64,000 nt of DNA from Gentiana macrophylla (GCA_026214975.1 CM047813.1:35435871-35499870), one strand, 5' to 3'. Counted from the stretch's first letter, positions 24,521 to 37,491 are shown. The notes: generated by a model not told the origin, from the sequence alone. Numbers and translations are program-made.

Positions 24521-26166
24521 GGAATACTAGTGAATGATGGATTGAAACAGGGGCTACTCGCCATGTTTGCTCTCTGAAAGAGATGTTCTCAGATTATAAG
24601 GCTGTTGAGGGCGAACAACTCTTTATGGGAAACACTGCTTCTGCAAAGGCTGAAGGTGCGGGAAAGGTCATACTCAAGATGACCTTTGGCAAAGAACTCA
24701 CACTCAACAATGTGCTGCATGTTCCAGACATGCGCAAGAACCTTGTTTCTGGTGATCTTCTGGTGAAGAATGGATTCAAGATGGTCTTTGGTGGGTATAA
24801 AGTTGCTTTATCCAAATTTGATATGTATGTTGGGAGGGGGTACTTAGTAGATGGTATGTTCAAAATGAATGTAATGACTATTGTACCCAAAACTGTTGTG
24901 CCGAAGAAGGCTAATAAGATGACTACTGCTTCCGTTTACTTGCTTGAGTCTTCTTGTTTGTGGCATTGTAGATTAGGACATGCTAATTATAAATCGATTT
25001 GAAAGATGATGAATCTAGATTTAATTCCCAACGTAAAAATTGATCCTAATCACAAATGCCAAATATGTGTTAAAGCTAAGTTAGCTAAAGCACCATTTCC
25101 AACGGTTGAAGGGAACACAAAACCTCTAGATTTAATTCACACTGATATATGTGACTTAAAATTTGTGCAAACTAGAGGCGGTAAAAAGTACTTTATTACT
25201 TTTATTGATGATTGTACCAGATATTGTTATGTTTATCTACTGAGAAGAAAAGACGAAGCTCTTGAAGCTTTTAAGGATTATAAGAATGAAGTTGAGAATC
25301 AACTTAGCAAATGGATAAAGAATGTCCGTAGTGATCGTGGTGGCGAATATGATGCACCGTTTAATGAATTTTGCTCTGGCGCCGGCATCATTCATCAAAC
25401 AACAGCACCATGTACACCTCAATCAAACGGTATTGTTGAGTGCAAGAACCAAACTCTGAAAAAGATGATGAATGCTATGTTGGTTAGTTCAGGTTTACCT
25501 CAGAACTTGTGGGGGGAAGCTATCCTCTCAGCAAACTCCATTCTTAACAAGATTCCTTCTAAAAAGAAGGATGAATCCCCGTATGAGTTGTGGAAAGGTC
25601 ACAAGCCTAACTACAAAATCATGAAAGTGTGGGGGTGTTTGGCTAAGGTTGAAATACCTAAACCAAAGCAAGTGAAGATAGGGCCTAGAACCATTGATTG
25701 TATATTCATTGGATATGCTCTCAATAGTAGTGTCTATCGGTTTCTGGTACATAAATCGGATGTCCCTGATGTACATGAGAATGTCATCATCGAGTCTAGG
25801 AATGTTGTGTTCTTTGAGGATATTTTTCCCTGTAAGGAGAAAGAAAAACAAGAAGCAAGCATGAGTAAACGGAGTTATGAGTCTGAAGAAGAGGGTGATC
25901 CTCAAGAACCTAAGGAACCTCGTCGTAGTAAGAGGGTGAGGACTTCAAAGTCTTATGGTCCTGATTTTATGACCTATATGGTAGAAAACGAACCCCAGAC
26001 ATATGCAGAGTCTATGTCTACTCCAGAAGCTTCTTTCTGGAAAGAAGCTATAAATAGTGAAATAGATTCCATCATGCAAAACCACACTTGGGAGTTGGTT
26101 GATCTTCCACCAGGAAATAAAACCACTCGGGTGCAAATGGATCTTCAAGAAGAAGTTAAAGGTTGA
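24521..26166 (+). pseudogene. Copia protease and integrase
   Basis: The protease site reads WIETGATRHVC (24540), where Copia has D-S/T-G-A; the catalytic Asp is replaced by Glu. The pre-integrase zinc motif LWHCRLGHANY (about 24958) pairs with CQICVKAK at 25060. A single stop at 25000 separates them. The integrase core has the acidic triad in [16 protein letters not shown] and [10 protein letters not shown], followed by the GKGP-like Copia C-terminus ([20 protein letters not shown]). The 386-codon frame at 25006-26166 is the longest coding run in the window. Confidence 0.9.
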
Positions 26167-27507
26167 TGGTCTATCGATAAGTACAAGGCTAGGTTGGTGG
26201 CCCAAGGGTTCTGAAAAAAGGAAGGCCTTGACTTTTTTGATACCTACTCACCAGTGATGAGAATCACTTCTATAAGGGTTCTCATTGCTATAGCTGCGGT
26301 CAATAACTTGGAAATCCAACAAATGGATGTGAAGACTGCCTTTTTGAATGGTGAGTTGGAAGAAGAAATTTACATGAAACAACCCGAGGGGTTTGTTGTT
26401 CTAGGGCAAGAAAGCAAGGTGTGTAGACTCGTTAAGTCTTTCTATGGGCTTAAAAAAGCACCAAAATAGTGGCATATCAGATTTGATAATGTTATGTTGT
26501 CAAATGGATTTAAGATTAACAAGTGTGATAAATGTGTCTACATTAAGAACACACCTAATGCCTATGTGATAGTATGTCTATATGTGGATGACATGCTGAT
26601 AATGGGAAGTACTCATGATATCATCATGAATACTAAGAAGATGTTGACAAGGAACTTCGATATGAAGGACCTAGGAGTTGCGGATGTGATACTAGGGATC
26701 AAGATCTCTAAAGTACCCAATGGACTTGTGTTATCACAAACTCATTATATTGAGTTTGTTTTGAAAAGATTTAACGTCTTTGATGAAAGTCCAGTGAGCA
26801 CTCCTCTTGACCTAAGTGTGCACTTAGCCTAGAATAGAGGTGAACCTGTGGATCAATTGAGATATTCTCAAGTGATTGGAAGTCTGGTGTACATAACCAA
26901 TTGTACACGACCAGACTTAGCATGTGCAGTGAATAAACTGAGTAGGTTCACGAGTAATCCAGTTCATAATCATTGGAAAGCCTTAAATAGGTTGATGAGG
27001 TACATGAAGTACACTATGAGTCTGGGATTACGATATACGAGATATCCAACAGTATTAGAAAGATACTGTGATGCGAAGTGGATATCAGACACAAAATATT
27101 CGAAGTCCACCAGTGGATACTTATTCACGATTGGTGGTGATGTTGTGTCCTGGAAGTCTACGAGACAAACGTGCATAGCTCACTCTACAATGGAAGCCGA
27201 GTTCATAGCACTGGATAAGGCTGGAGAAGAAGCTGAATGGATTAGGAATTTCCTAGAGGATATTCCGTGTTGGCCTAAGCCTGTGGCTGCTATCAGCTTA
27301 CACTGCGATAGTCAGTCGGCGATAGGAAGGGCATAGAGTAGTATGTATAATGGTAAGTCTCGACACATACGCCGTAGACACAATACTATTAAACAGTTGA
27401 TCTCTAATGGTGTCATTTCCATTGATCATATAAAATCGAAGGAGAATCTTGTGGATCCGCTTACAAAAGGTTTAGCTAAAGATCAGATGTCAGTTTTGAC
27501 AACTTGA
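26167..27507 (+). pseudogene. Copia reverse transcriptase and RNase H
   Basis: RT motifs are in order: QMDVKTAFLNGELEEEIYM (about 26318), SFYGLKKAPK, the catalytic LYVDDMLIMG (about 26578) and MKDLGVADVILGI. RNase H follows ([19 protein letters not shown] and [19 protein letters not shown]) and ends with HIRRRHNTIKQLI and DPLTKGLAKDQM near 27480. Stops at 26164, 26212, 26467, 26830 and 27334 break the frame, although the catalytic residues remain. Confidence 0.9.
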
Positions 27508-27639
27508 ATGGGACTAAAGCCTATTACGCATGTTCCTTGCAGTGGCAACCCAACCATGTTGACTGGAGATCTCAAGATCATGGTTCAAAAGGGATAACTA
27601 AGCTATAAGGAACAGTCTAGCATGATCGGAATTTCTAGG

Positions 27640-29267
27640 TGTCCAATCTAACCGGCAGTGTACCGGGTCAATTGTAGTCTAGTAAGTGGTCAAGGTCGTA
27701 TCCACGAGGATTGTGAGGTTGAACACCAAAAAGCTATTATTATCTTGATCTAAGTCGCAAATTAACATGAAAGTAATGTTTCTAGAAATCTACTACTAAA
27801 AAGGGTGATAAATGATAAAAGACCTAGCCAAGACAATGCAATGATCAAGTATATCTCTACTAGTATCATGGGAATGAACTACCTACCAACCTTCCAATGG
27901 TGTTCAAGTGTTTGTTACCGGTGCATTCCTAAACAAGTGGTTCCCCCTCATGCGAGTGTATGGAACCACTCTATGCCTCCTCCTTGGCCTAGGTGTCCTA
28001 AACCTAATGACTCGGTATGCTACGCACGTGAATGCAATGACAAAGCCAACTATCCCCGGATAAGAAATCGAATGCCACTTAAGGTCGATTTTACCTTCCG
28101 GTTCTTCTATTCCTTCGCCCACACCAAGCATCTCCTTTCGGTCTCAACCCACACCAACAAGCAATACATTGCAAATAGGAAAAGATAACAACAACACATG
28201 AAGCTATGAAATGCAAACTAACATTCCCAATCAACTAATCACAAAAACATTATCTTGGCTAGTTTGGGACTAGCCACTCATGGATATAAACTCTAACATG
28301 TCAAAGCTTGAATTCATATCAATAAGAATAATTAACACAAAGCAAATATAAAGATTTACCAACAACAAGCTACAAACTTGAAGATGGAAGCTTCATTCAA
28401 CTTCAAAAGCCTTCAATGGAGTTTTACACAAAAGTGATGAAACTTCATCCACCAAATGATTCTAGAAATCAAACTAACAATCCTTAATGTTTACAATGAT
28501 ATTAAGAGATAAACTAGTGGCAAGATTTGGTTAGAAAAGCCCCTTGGGGCGTGGGGGTGCCTCCAAGAGAGAGTGAGAGATTGGGGAAGAAGATGGGAAT
28601 GAAAAGTTAGGTAAATTCGATATAAAAAGGGATTATATGGCTGAAAACTGCTCCTGTGACGTTTTGGCGCACGTCACTAAAGGTTTGGCGTGCGTCACGA
28701 AAAGGTCTAAAACTCTCTGAATAGCTACAGTGACGTTTGACGCGCGTCACTAAGGTTTGGCGTGCGTCACTTCACAGCAGCTCAGAAAAATCGCCATAAC
28801 TTGAGTTGTAGAGCTCCGATTGATGTGATTCAAATTGCGTTGAAAATATCGTTTCTTAATCTACAACTCTCATTCAGAAGTCTTCTCCAGAAAATGCCTC
28901 TAAGCTGGATCAAATATCCGTTGAAGATAGGCTACGGTAGAAACACTAAGGACGATTGATCTGTTTGAATTTGATAGCTCCCGGCACACTCTTCTAGCCA
29001 TAAAAATACGTGCTTAGCTCAACACATGGCGTCACTCGGGGTCTTGGTTAACCTATAATCCTGCAATACAACACCAAAAATACCAAGCGTAAACCCGACA
29101 CGACGCGCCGGTTACTATAACCAGTACAAAACTATCAAAATATGATATTTTATATAATAATTACTATCTACACATTTGGATGAAAATAAGCAACTAATGA
29201 CTCAAATTGATACGAGAACATCAATAAATGCATGAGAAATGAGGATAAAACATCATGAAATGCATCA
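27640..29267 (-). mobile_element. Solo Athila-type LTR inside the Copia element
   Basis: The left part (GGTCAAGGTCGTATCCACGA) matches the conserved GGTCGATCCCACGAGG region of the LTRs at 54930 and 60707, which places it in the Athila group on the minus strand. In that orientation it would start TGATGCATTTCATG (29267) and end near 27640. Four palindrome-like motifs around GCGTCAC lie at 28656-28770, just upstream of a TATA-like CTTTTTATATCG (about 28630-28619). The flanks share only CTAG, so the target duplication is imperfect or the edges are off by a base. Confidence 0.65.
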
Positions 29268-29753
29268 ACTAGTTGACTCACATCATAGCACTTACCCATC
29301 TTGAGAGAATAAAGTGTTGTCTGCAGAGGGTATGAGATTAAGCGAAGCTTTTAATGATTCCTATATCTTGATAATCAAGTAGGGTAGGGCAGAATACCCT
29401 TGATAGGAGGTCACCTATGTAAGTGCGAAGTGGGGCCGCTTTTGTGAGAATTTTGAGGCTTGAATTCGCTAAAGCACTTTCTGAAACCAAGTGTTGTCCA
29501 GGGCCGAGACGGACACAACCATGAGAACCGAAAGGTGCTAGGGGAAATATTGTGTGAGTGCTAATGTCTTGGTTTACACTGAAGGCTGAACAGTTCAAGA
29601 CCTAGTTCACTGATTAGCCGAGTAAATCCGATAGTACTTCACTAAGGCAGGTTCAAGGCCAGAAGCTACCTCTCTTGATGCAATATTTTTCCGCATGACT
29701 TCTCTTCAGAGTCTGCATTTGCATTTGCATTAATCTTCATTCATGTGAGGGAT
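29268..29753 (+). other. Copia 3' untranslated region and polypurine tract
   Basis: Non-coding sequence between the solo LTR and the Copia 3' LTR. It ends with ATGTGAGGGAT directly before TGTTGGAG, a weak polypurine tract. Confidence 0.6.
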
Positions 29754-31038
29754 TGTTGGAGATATCCCATTTTAATGGGTTGAAACGGTCAACTTTAGCG
29801 CGATTTTCAGATATGCTCCGGTATGATTCACCGGGAGCTTATTACGTCTAAAAATTCTACTCACGGAGTAGATAATGTTTGGCTTTGGAATCACTCGATT
29901 CGAATATTAGGTGAATGAGAAATTAATGCCTAAAGTTGGTTGAAAATGTGTTGGAAATAAGAGTTGAAGGGAAAACCTCAACTCAATATATAAGAGCTAG
30001 TGTATGCTCTTATAAATGTGCCCAAAGGGGCAAGGCACTTTTGTGCAGGAGAGAGGACTTAGATAATTCCACACATTCCACACGCGCGCGCGCCGCCGCC
30101 GCCGGCTCGGCTCGGCTCGGGTGGGGTGTTACTATTAATTTTTTGGACAAAATTTCCTTTGATATTAACCAGAAATTAATTAGTTAATCGTGAGGCGGTT
30201 GGAAGGTTCCAGAATTGTGTGGAAACGAATTGTGATTAATTAAGTCGGTCCGGAATTAACTTAATTAAATTAATTTCGAAATTGGGTTATTTTCGGCCAG
30301 AAGATAGCTTTTCTTAAGGGAAAAGTCGAGCGATTAAATCATCTGACCAATCAGAATTCAGAGGACACGTCATCCAACCAATTTGAATTGTGGAAATAGT
30401 TGGCCAATTTTAATTAAAAATTCGGCCCTAATTTCTTTTCCAAGGGGAAAAGTTGGCCGACTTTGATGATGTGTTATGGCCAATTACATTCAAGCATTGG
30501 CTCCTCCTCTCCGCTTTATAAAGAACCCCAGGGATGAAGGTTAGAGCATTCAGTTTTCTCTTGTGTCTTCCACTACATACTATCAACCATATTGTTCTAC
30601 TTATTGAGTCGAAGAGAAGTCAGAGCACATTGTAAGTTGGCCGGAGCTTGGATTGTTGAAGTGTCTCTCAATCCGAGACGTAAGTCGTTGTATCTTGGGA
30701 GGCAGTTGCTACTACCGTGGGCACCATACCGGAGCAATCTGTCTTAAGGAAAGAGTTTCATAATTTGCCTCGGTTTGTCTTTATTTATGCATTGTATTTT
30801 AATTTTCTCAATCGTTTAATTTAGATCTGTACGTTAATTGCATATTTTGTTAGATATATCATATAGTTCTGTTAATTTATTAGATCTGCACCATAATCGC
30901 TTTAATTTGGTAGATCTAAATAATAAAATTAGATTTTATTTACGAGTTGTTATTTTCTGCATTTAATTTCCGTAATTAAATCCGTGAATTACGGATCTGT
31001 TCCGTAAATCACTCCACACACGACACTTATTTCCAACA
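29754..31038 (+). repeat. 3' LTR of Copia element
   Basis: 1285 bp. Compared with the left LTR it lacks 36 bp beside a TATA-like site and differs in the GC-rich simple repeat (about 30080-30110). It ends TTCCAACA at 31038. Confidence 0.9.
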
Positions 31039-32430
31039 ATATCTAATATCTTATATTAATTTTTTTCAAGATATAAAAATTGTCAATATATAATATTAAT
31101 TATCATATCACCGTGGACATTTAATTAATCTACACAATTAATATATTGTACTATTTATTCATAATAAATAAATACCACAATATTAATTTATCACTATAAC
31201 ACTTTATAGTCGGGATAAATAATTCTTTATTTGGTTGTCGTTATAGCCACAATTTAATTCCGGCTCGTTGTCCATATATGTGTGACCCGATAGGCTTCCG
31301 AATATGTTGGCCGTAAGCATAAAGTATATTTACCAAAATGCCCTTTTATACCTAACGATCATGATCAGCGTCTAGCAACATGCCATGACCCTCAATCATC
31401 GGAAGAGTCAAGTGTATTGACTACTATCTTTCATGTGAAACGGTTATCGTATTAATAGAATCCTATCGCTGTTATAATATCCATACGGTGGTATCTCGAG
31501 TGTCAAACATTAACGACCGTATCTTATAATCTGGATATCATATTCTCTCGAAGTAACACACTACTTCCGCTTTGCAAAGACTTCCAAGAATAAGACATTC
31601 TTTATAAAAAAGCCCTTTCAGATATTTACTCCTACCATTAGGATACGTGATTTCCGGACGAGCAACATAAATACTACGCATTCTTCAGTATCATACCCAA
31701 TCACTACCGCACGATCGCCCCGTGGCTAGGGGAAACCTCAATGGTGTCAAAATATGACAATCCACACAGTGATTTTATGAAGACTCCGGTCTAAGGATAA
31801 TTACACAATCGCCACATAGTGCGACACTTAATAAAGTTAATGGGTCAGTCTAACATACACATTCTCTAATACACATCCACGCACATTCCAAGTGTCTCTA
31901 CACTTCGATAGACGAGATATTGTCCTATTTTCATAAGATAGAAGAAATCTAATACGTGCTAGTCTGACCGTAATGTTAATATCTCATTTAATAGCAAATA
32001 CGACAGAGACATTTAAGTATCAAGCCATTTAACGTAAATCAAGATCTCATCAACCATAATCACTATTATGATTCCTTTATCACAGTTTGACACCAGGGAC
32101 GTTATTATATGATACGTCAAATCCGCAAAAGAGCCTGCGGATCCACAATGGACCTGCACGTAAGCCCAGTAACGGATAGGGTCCTCAGCCCAGCTAGTCC
32201 GCACCGACATAAGCCGGACCGGGTATGATCTAGCCCGCCTAAAGCCTTTACGATCCATATCATTGGCTAGGCACGAGTGTCGATCAGCAAGCCTTCAACC
32301 CGCCACACACGGCGCGATATGAAGCATTGGGGGCGGCCAGCCAACCCGCCCTCCAGCTCTCGAGACTCAAATGCGAAACCTCTGGACCACGGTATTCATC
32401 ACTTAACCAATGCATTGAGTAATTATTTAT
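31039..32430. repeat. Older non-coding repeat DNA, right part
   Basis: An AT-rich start, then about 1 kb of mixed sequence without coding potential. From about 32115, a segment beginning GATACGTCAA matches sequence at 38806. It probably continues the repeat begun at 21592; family not recognised. Confidence 0.35.
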
Positions 32431-32710
32431 TTACTACAATTAAATTGTGTTTATTGGTATGATTTATTTGACAACTCTAGGAAAAGAGACGTGAAAGCAA
32501 TAAAATGGAGGAAGAGATTTGTAATCTGCCTGAACCGATACCATAAGATTAAACTCTACAATTAAGTTGTGTTTACAGTAATTTACAACAATTTAATCAC
32601 ATGTAACATGACAATACATGCTGCTGCAAACTCTGTTTCCAACTTCACCAACTCATGGAGGAGGATGAAATAAAGATGCCCTACAAGAAACATGTTCTAC
32701 TGGCTGGCAA

Positions 32711-34764
32711 TCATTTCCTCGCCCGTTGCTTCGATTTCGAATCGAAATGATGAGATTTAAGCTTTTTCTTTGGGCCCGCACCTGCACCTCCGCCACCACC
32801 ACCACCGCTACCTTCCTTAAAAGGCATCCCCATGAGAGCTAGTAACTTGTGTGCTTCTGCATCAGAATTAGCTGTTGTTGCTATGCATACATCCATCCCC
32901 CTTGCCTTACCAAGAACATCAGAAGTCAATTCTGGGAACACACTCTGGTCAGGGAGCCCAATACTGTAATTTCCATGCCCATCGAAACTGTTTGCGTTCA
33001 CACCTTGGAAATCCCTTGTCCTAGGGAGCCCCAAATTTATCAATCTGTCAAGAAACGAGTACATAACCTGCCATTCAAATTTATTCCACAAGTCAATGAA
33101 AGAGATACTTCCCAGGGTAAGTAATGTCCTTATAAGGTTCTTAGCAATAAGTTGATCATCATCTTTTATTATCGGCAAAAATAGACACATCTCTTCCCCG
33201 TTGTTTCGTTGTATGACCTTGCATAAAGATTTGAATATACAATACTAAACGCTTCTTGCAACCAGAAGCTCTCGATAAAAATGTCAAAGGGTCTTCGTAA
33301 AAATCAATTTTCAGCATGGTGCCACAATAATTAGCCCCGAAGTTCAATTATCTAAAGGAATGACAACCAAATGTGCACTGTAAAACCCGAGCATCAGAGA
33401 CTAACCAAGGTCAAAAGCGCAAAAGACCCGAGAATCAAATAAATTTCGTTAACCAACAAATGGTAACATCTGAAAAGCTCATTCACTGCTGAAAGGAAAC
33501 TAATCCAGACACGCATCACAGAACAGAATGCAGGGATGGTAGGGCAACTCAAGTGTAAGATAATTCCAAAAATAGTGTTTGCTTTCAACATAAATTGCAT
33601 GGAAGGAAAGGTCCAATGAAGCATTTGTTTAAGAATGAAGTAACTATATTTGGCTCAGAGTTCATGACGTTATGATGCACACAAAGACACAAACTACAGG
33701 AGAAACAAAGCAGTAAGCCTGGAAGAGCAGATTTACAAGGAAATGGTAATTGATATTAAGAGAAGGGTTCTTTAACTCAGAGTTCTTTTTGCCTGTTTGA
33801 CTAACTCCGTACCTTCCACACCCCGAAACCAAAAAGACGAGCCAAAGTTCATCTCAAAGAAGTATCTCAATGTCCTGTCATCGTTCAATGTAAACGACAC
33901 CCGACGATATAATCATCAATTGGAAGATTGGGGAATCCAAAAAAATCAAAAGAACAGCCAAAGAATCACATACTTTTGGGTATTTGAAATATCAAAAGCC
34001 AGCTTAGGTATTAGAGCACCATTGTCATATTTTAAAGCCATAAAATAAAAAGACACTCACATTTCCTCTAAGAGTGACAGCAATCCCTAGTGGCTGACCC
34101 TCTCTTATCTTGAAGGTGGCTATTGCCTTCTTCGCCCTCGTTTTCACAGGCTTTTGCCCTGTAATAAGAGCCAAATCATTCATAGCTGCGTCTAATCCCT
34201 TAGCATTCTGCGCAGCTTCTCCTATTCCACAATTCACCACAATCTTATCTACCTTCGGAACCTGCACAAATTAAAACATGGGAGATAATACCAAATACAA
34301 CAACTAACAATTTATCGGTGTCCCAACAGTATATCGGACAAATTAAGCATATAACATATAGCAACTGCAGAAATGATATGAAGAATCAAACTTCATGCAA
34401 TGTAATTGATAAACTCTTAACATATATGGCGGCCAGCGCCAGTGTATAAGCATAATTGTAAGGAAGAGGAAGTGAAAAAAGATCTTACCTGATGAATATT
34501 GGTATACTTAAACTCTTCCATCAGCACAGGCACGATTTTTTCGAGGTATCTGCTCTTGAGGCGATCGACTTTCTCAGCTTCAGTTTTCTCTACTAGTACT
34601 ATGGCTGACATTGCCTTGACTGATAGACGACCAGGGAAAGACCTGAGATTGCCGCAGGATAATCTCACTGGGTAAACCGGAAAACGGCCGCAGTAAGGAG
34701 AAGATGTAGAGTGCAGAAGCGCCGTTAACGGTGCCGGCGACGACGAGGACGAGGACGAAGCCAT
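32711..34764 (-). CDS. RPL5: Plastid 50S ribosomal protein L5 (uL5c), nuclear gene, three exons
   Basis: Exons on the minus strand are 34764-34489, 34261-34061 and 33067-32711, all with GT/AG borders and all in phase 0, giving 277 residues. The first about 50 residues are a Ser-rich chloroplast transit peptide ending near LSVKAMSA. The uL5 domain follows: [88 protein letters not shown] and [10 protein letters not shown]. uL5 binds 5S rRNA in the central protuberance of the large subunit. The C-terminus has an added poly-Gly linker and a basic tail ([19 protein letters not shown]), so the protein is slightly longer than typical. No frame breaks; likely functional. Confidence 0.95.
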
Positions 34765-35339
34765 TGGAGAAGTGGATAGCTAATGGATTAGCTGAGGTAT
34801 TCGTACGGTAAAGGGGAATGGCTGAGTATCGGAATAAATGCACAATTTGTAGTTAATTACGGTGAAGTTATTGTAGGGCGGAGAGAATTTGACTAGATAG
34901 TTCGAGTCTCATCGTAAACATATATGGTTTATATCTAATTGAGGAAATTTCGTTTCGTGAAAAAAAATTCGATAATATGAAATTGATTTTTAGAGTCGAA
35001 AATCGACTTTACGATTATAATTTGGTAACCACAATATTTATTGTATTTTTAGAATCATTTTCAATTCAATATTTATTGTATTTTTTTTTTGTTTTTTCAT
35101 GATGTATTACGGTAGAAGAGGATAACAGAATTTTTTTTTTTTTTTTTTTGTAATGAAATATCATACTAATATTATTCTATCAAACCACACTACTTATATG
35201 GAAAATCATGTGGATCCATATGGATTTTATTTAACACTTGTATTCATATTGTTTTACCAACTAAATAGTGTTGTGTTTAATGTGATAATTTTATTGTGAT
35301 TTTACATTTTTTTCAGCACAATAACAAAAGAAGTTACAT
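34765..35339. other. RPL5 upstream region
   Basis: Contains the presumed promoter and 5' untranslated leader, with no clear TATA box in the first 100 bp. It is AT-rich further up, with T runs near 35080 and 35131-35149. The Mutator-like element begins about 585 bp upstream of the start codon. Confidence 0.4.
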
Positions 35340-35348
35340 TAATTATAA

Positions 35349-35545
35349 GGGAAAAAAACATTTTAACTCTTATGATTTGTCAATTGAAGCATTTGTCTCC
35401 TTGTGGTTTAAAAATATATTTTTTTAACTCTTTGCGGTTTTTCATAAACCGTCAAACCATAATTCCGGCAAATAGTAAGGAATATTTTGTCGGAATATTC
35501 TGAATTTTATTGTTTTTCCTGTTTTGCCCTTCTCTTCCGATTATC
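35349..35545 (+). repeat. Left terminal inverted repeat of the Mutator-like element
   Basis: Pairs with 37995-38190 in reverse orientation, e.g. GTTTTTCCTGTTTTGCCCTT on the left matches GGGCAAAACAGGAAAAAC on the right. Confidence 0.85.
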
Positions 35546-35579
35546 CAAAACATAAGGAACTTCAAATTTGTTAGGCTTA

Positions 35580-35701
35580 GTTAAGGGACCAAGATGCAAC
35601 AACCGTCAGGATGTTAAACAGCTTCTGCCCCACCACGATCTGATTAGGATCTGGGATATTTTTACTACCTGTATTTCTTGGTAAGTCACCAACCAAGAGA
35701 A
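35580..35701 (-). pseudogene. LysM-domain gene fragment captured in the Mutator-like element
   Basis: On the minus strand the sequence reads GSKNIPDPNQIVVGQKLF and continues ILTVVASWSLN to a stop. The pattern N-I-x-D-P-N-x-I-x-V-G-Q-K-L is the second half of a LysM carbohydrate-binding motif. In the element without its LTR insertion, this would follow a leader-like stretch (ACAAAACCCTAATTCTCC at about 37570). It is only about 40 codons, so the match is suggestive. If right, the element has picked up a host gene piece, as Pack-MULEs do. Confidence 0.45.
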
Positions 35702-37491
35702 TGTTGGATGTAATATCACCGGATGGATCAAGATCCACCCGACACGCTGTGTGGAATAGTATTGATCTGTGATCTAGTCAACCAAAATACATAAAATAAA
35801 TAGATCTAACTCTGAGGGGTTAGATTGTTTACCGGGTTTATGGTGAATAAACTCCAAGAACAATCTCCAATCCAAGATCCAAGCTAGATGAGAAGCCACA
35901 GTCTTCCAACGTGTTTCTCCAAGACCACCAGGGATGGATGGTGTTTAATCGCGGGCCTCCTCGATATCTTACCTTAGAAAAACCCGAAGTTTTCTAAAAC
36001 TCAAACCCAAAGAAAATAGCCGAAAATTCCAAGCTATTTTCCATCCAATATTCGAATTGTGTTGTGTGTCATAAGGCAGAAGAACTCTTTATATATAGGA
36101 GAGTAATCACTTGTCTCCAAGGATTTAATAATTAAGAGATAATTATTAGATTAATCCTTATTCCAAATAAAAGATAAATAAAATAATTATCCCAAACAAA
36201 TTAGGATAAATCATATTATTATCTAATATTCCATGAATTATCAATTAACAAATAAAAGATAAATCACACATTAAATAATTATCCAAGAAAACTAATTTCT
36301 TTGTAATTATTTAATGATAAAATGCGCCCACCTTAATAAATTAAAGTCCATGCGCATTTTTTTGACACATTGGGCGAGTCCACGATTTTTTTTTCCATGT
36401 ATTTAATTATCTAAATTCAACTTAACAATTAATCATTATATCAATTAAATAGTCCAATCCAACTATTTAATTATAATTGAGTAAAACGACGAGAAATCGT
36501 ATATCTTATATTATGAGCGCGTCGGGGCCAATGGATCCATATTCGATAAATCTACAATAAATTAAATAAAATTATTCGCCGGACCGAACAATTATATTCA
36601 ATCTATTAATTCGGGATTACACCACCATAAACCCGAAACTGAACTCTGCCGAATATAGATAACTTATACTCAACTATGAGTTGATAAGCGTCCACTGATA
36701 TAATCATTACATACGGATAAATCATCCATATATTGTTCACTTCGATTCGAGATATCTCCGTAAACCTTTCTCGAAACATATTATTCTTACTTACCATTAA
36801 CCCCCTAGTGATCAATTAGTTCACCACTAATATAGTATGAATCGGGCCCATCGATCGCTTTCTAGGGTTAACAAATAAGAATCGTCTGCTACTTCCCGAG
36901 GAAGGAATGGATTCCATATCTCGTGATAAGACGACTACTCACTCATCCCGAATAGAGTCAACGAGAAATGTTGGACCACATCTGCGAAGTGATCCTCGCT
37001 AACACATCAAACTCTACTGGTCTAGCGATAAATGCGTCATGATCACCTCGAGATTAAGATTAATCCATATATGATCATCTTGTAATTCGATAAGACTTCT
37101 CGATTACGGAATTATATCAAGAACTCAAATCAAATCGGTCCAGCCTTATATGATTATCATCATATATAAATGCCCCACTAGGTATCCTATTGCCGACAGT
37201 CCGGATAAGACTGTCACACCGTAAAGTGTTCTGGGCGCATTAATACAAATTAATCATGAGACCCGTACTCAGATTAATAAATACTACGGATTAAGTTAAT
37301 TTTAAGTACATCTCACTAACTCAATCCTCTTGTTTATAACCATACACTGAGTTATATAATTATATAAACGAGGTACTTAGGGTTTTCAGTAGTGTCTTAA
37401 TTATAAGCATACATGCATATAATAAGATGAATTATTAATTTTGTCCTAAAACAATTACATAATTGTGCTTTTCTGACACTTCTGGCTAACA
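35702..37491 (-). mobile_element. Solo LTR related to the 1875/9098 LTR family
   Basis: Read on the minus strand it starts TGTTAGCCAGAAGTG, shares landmarks with the 1.69-kb LTRs (the CACAATTATGTAATTG start region, GGAATCCATTCCTTCCTCGG, the GGATTA and CTCCTATATAT promoter region, GATCCATCCG) and ends CATCCAACA. About 1790 bp. No second LTR or interior is seen. A GAGAA repeat lies at 35697 and 37502, eleven bases off the predicted edge, so the duplication is uncertain. Confidence 0.7.

Larger units (their letters stand above)
22089..31038 (+). mobile_element. Complete Ty1/Copia retrotransposon, pseudogenised, carrying a solo LTR
   Basis: Direct LTRs at 22089-23403 and 29754-31038 start TGTTGGAGATATCCC and end TTCCAACA. 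The flanks are ATATA on the left and ATATC on the right, an imperfect 5-bp duplication. Gag, protease, integrase, RT and RNase H occur in the Copia order at about 23620-27507. A solo LTR of another family occupies about 27640-29267. No TGGTATCAGAG primer site follows the left LTR. Stops in gag, integrase and RT make the copy defective. Confidence 0.9.

Noticed and set aside
25237..25422. Minus-strand frames under the Copia integrase
   Set aside because: They are antisense shadows of a well-supported coding region.
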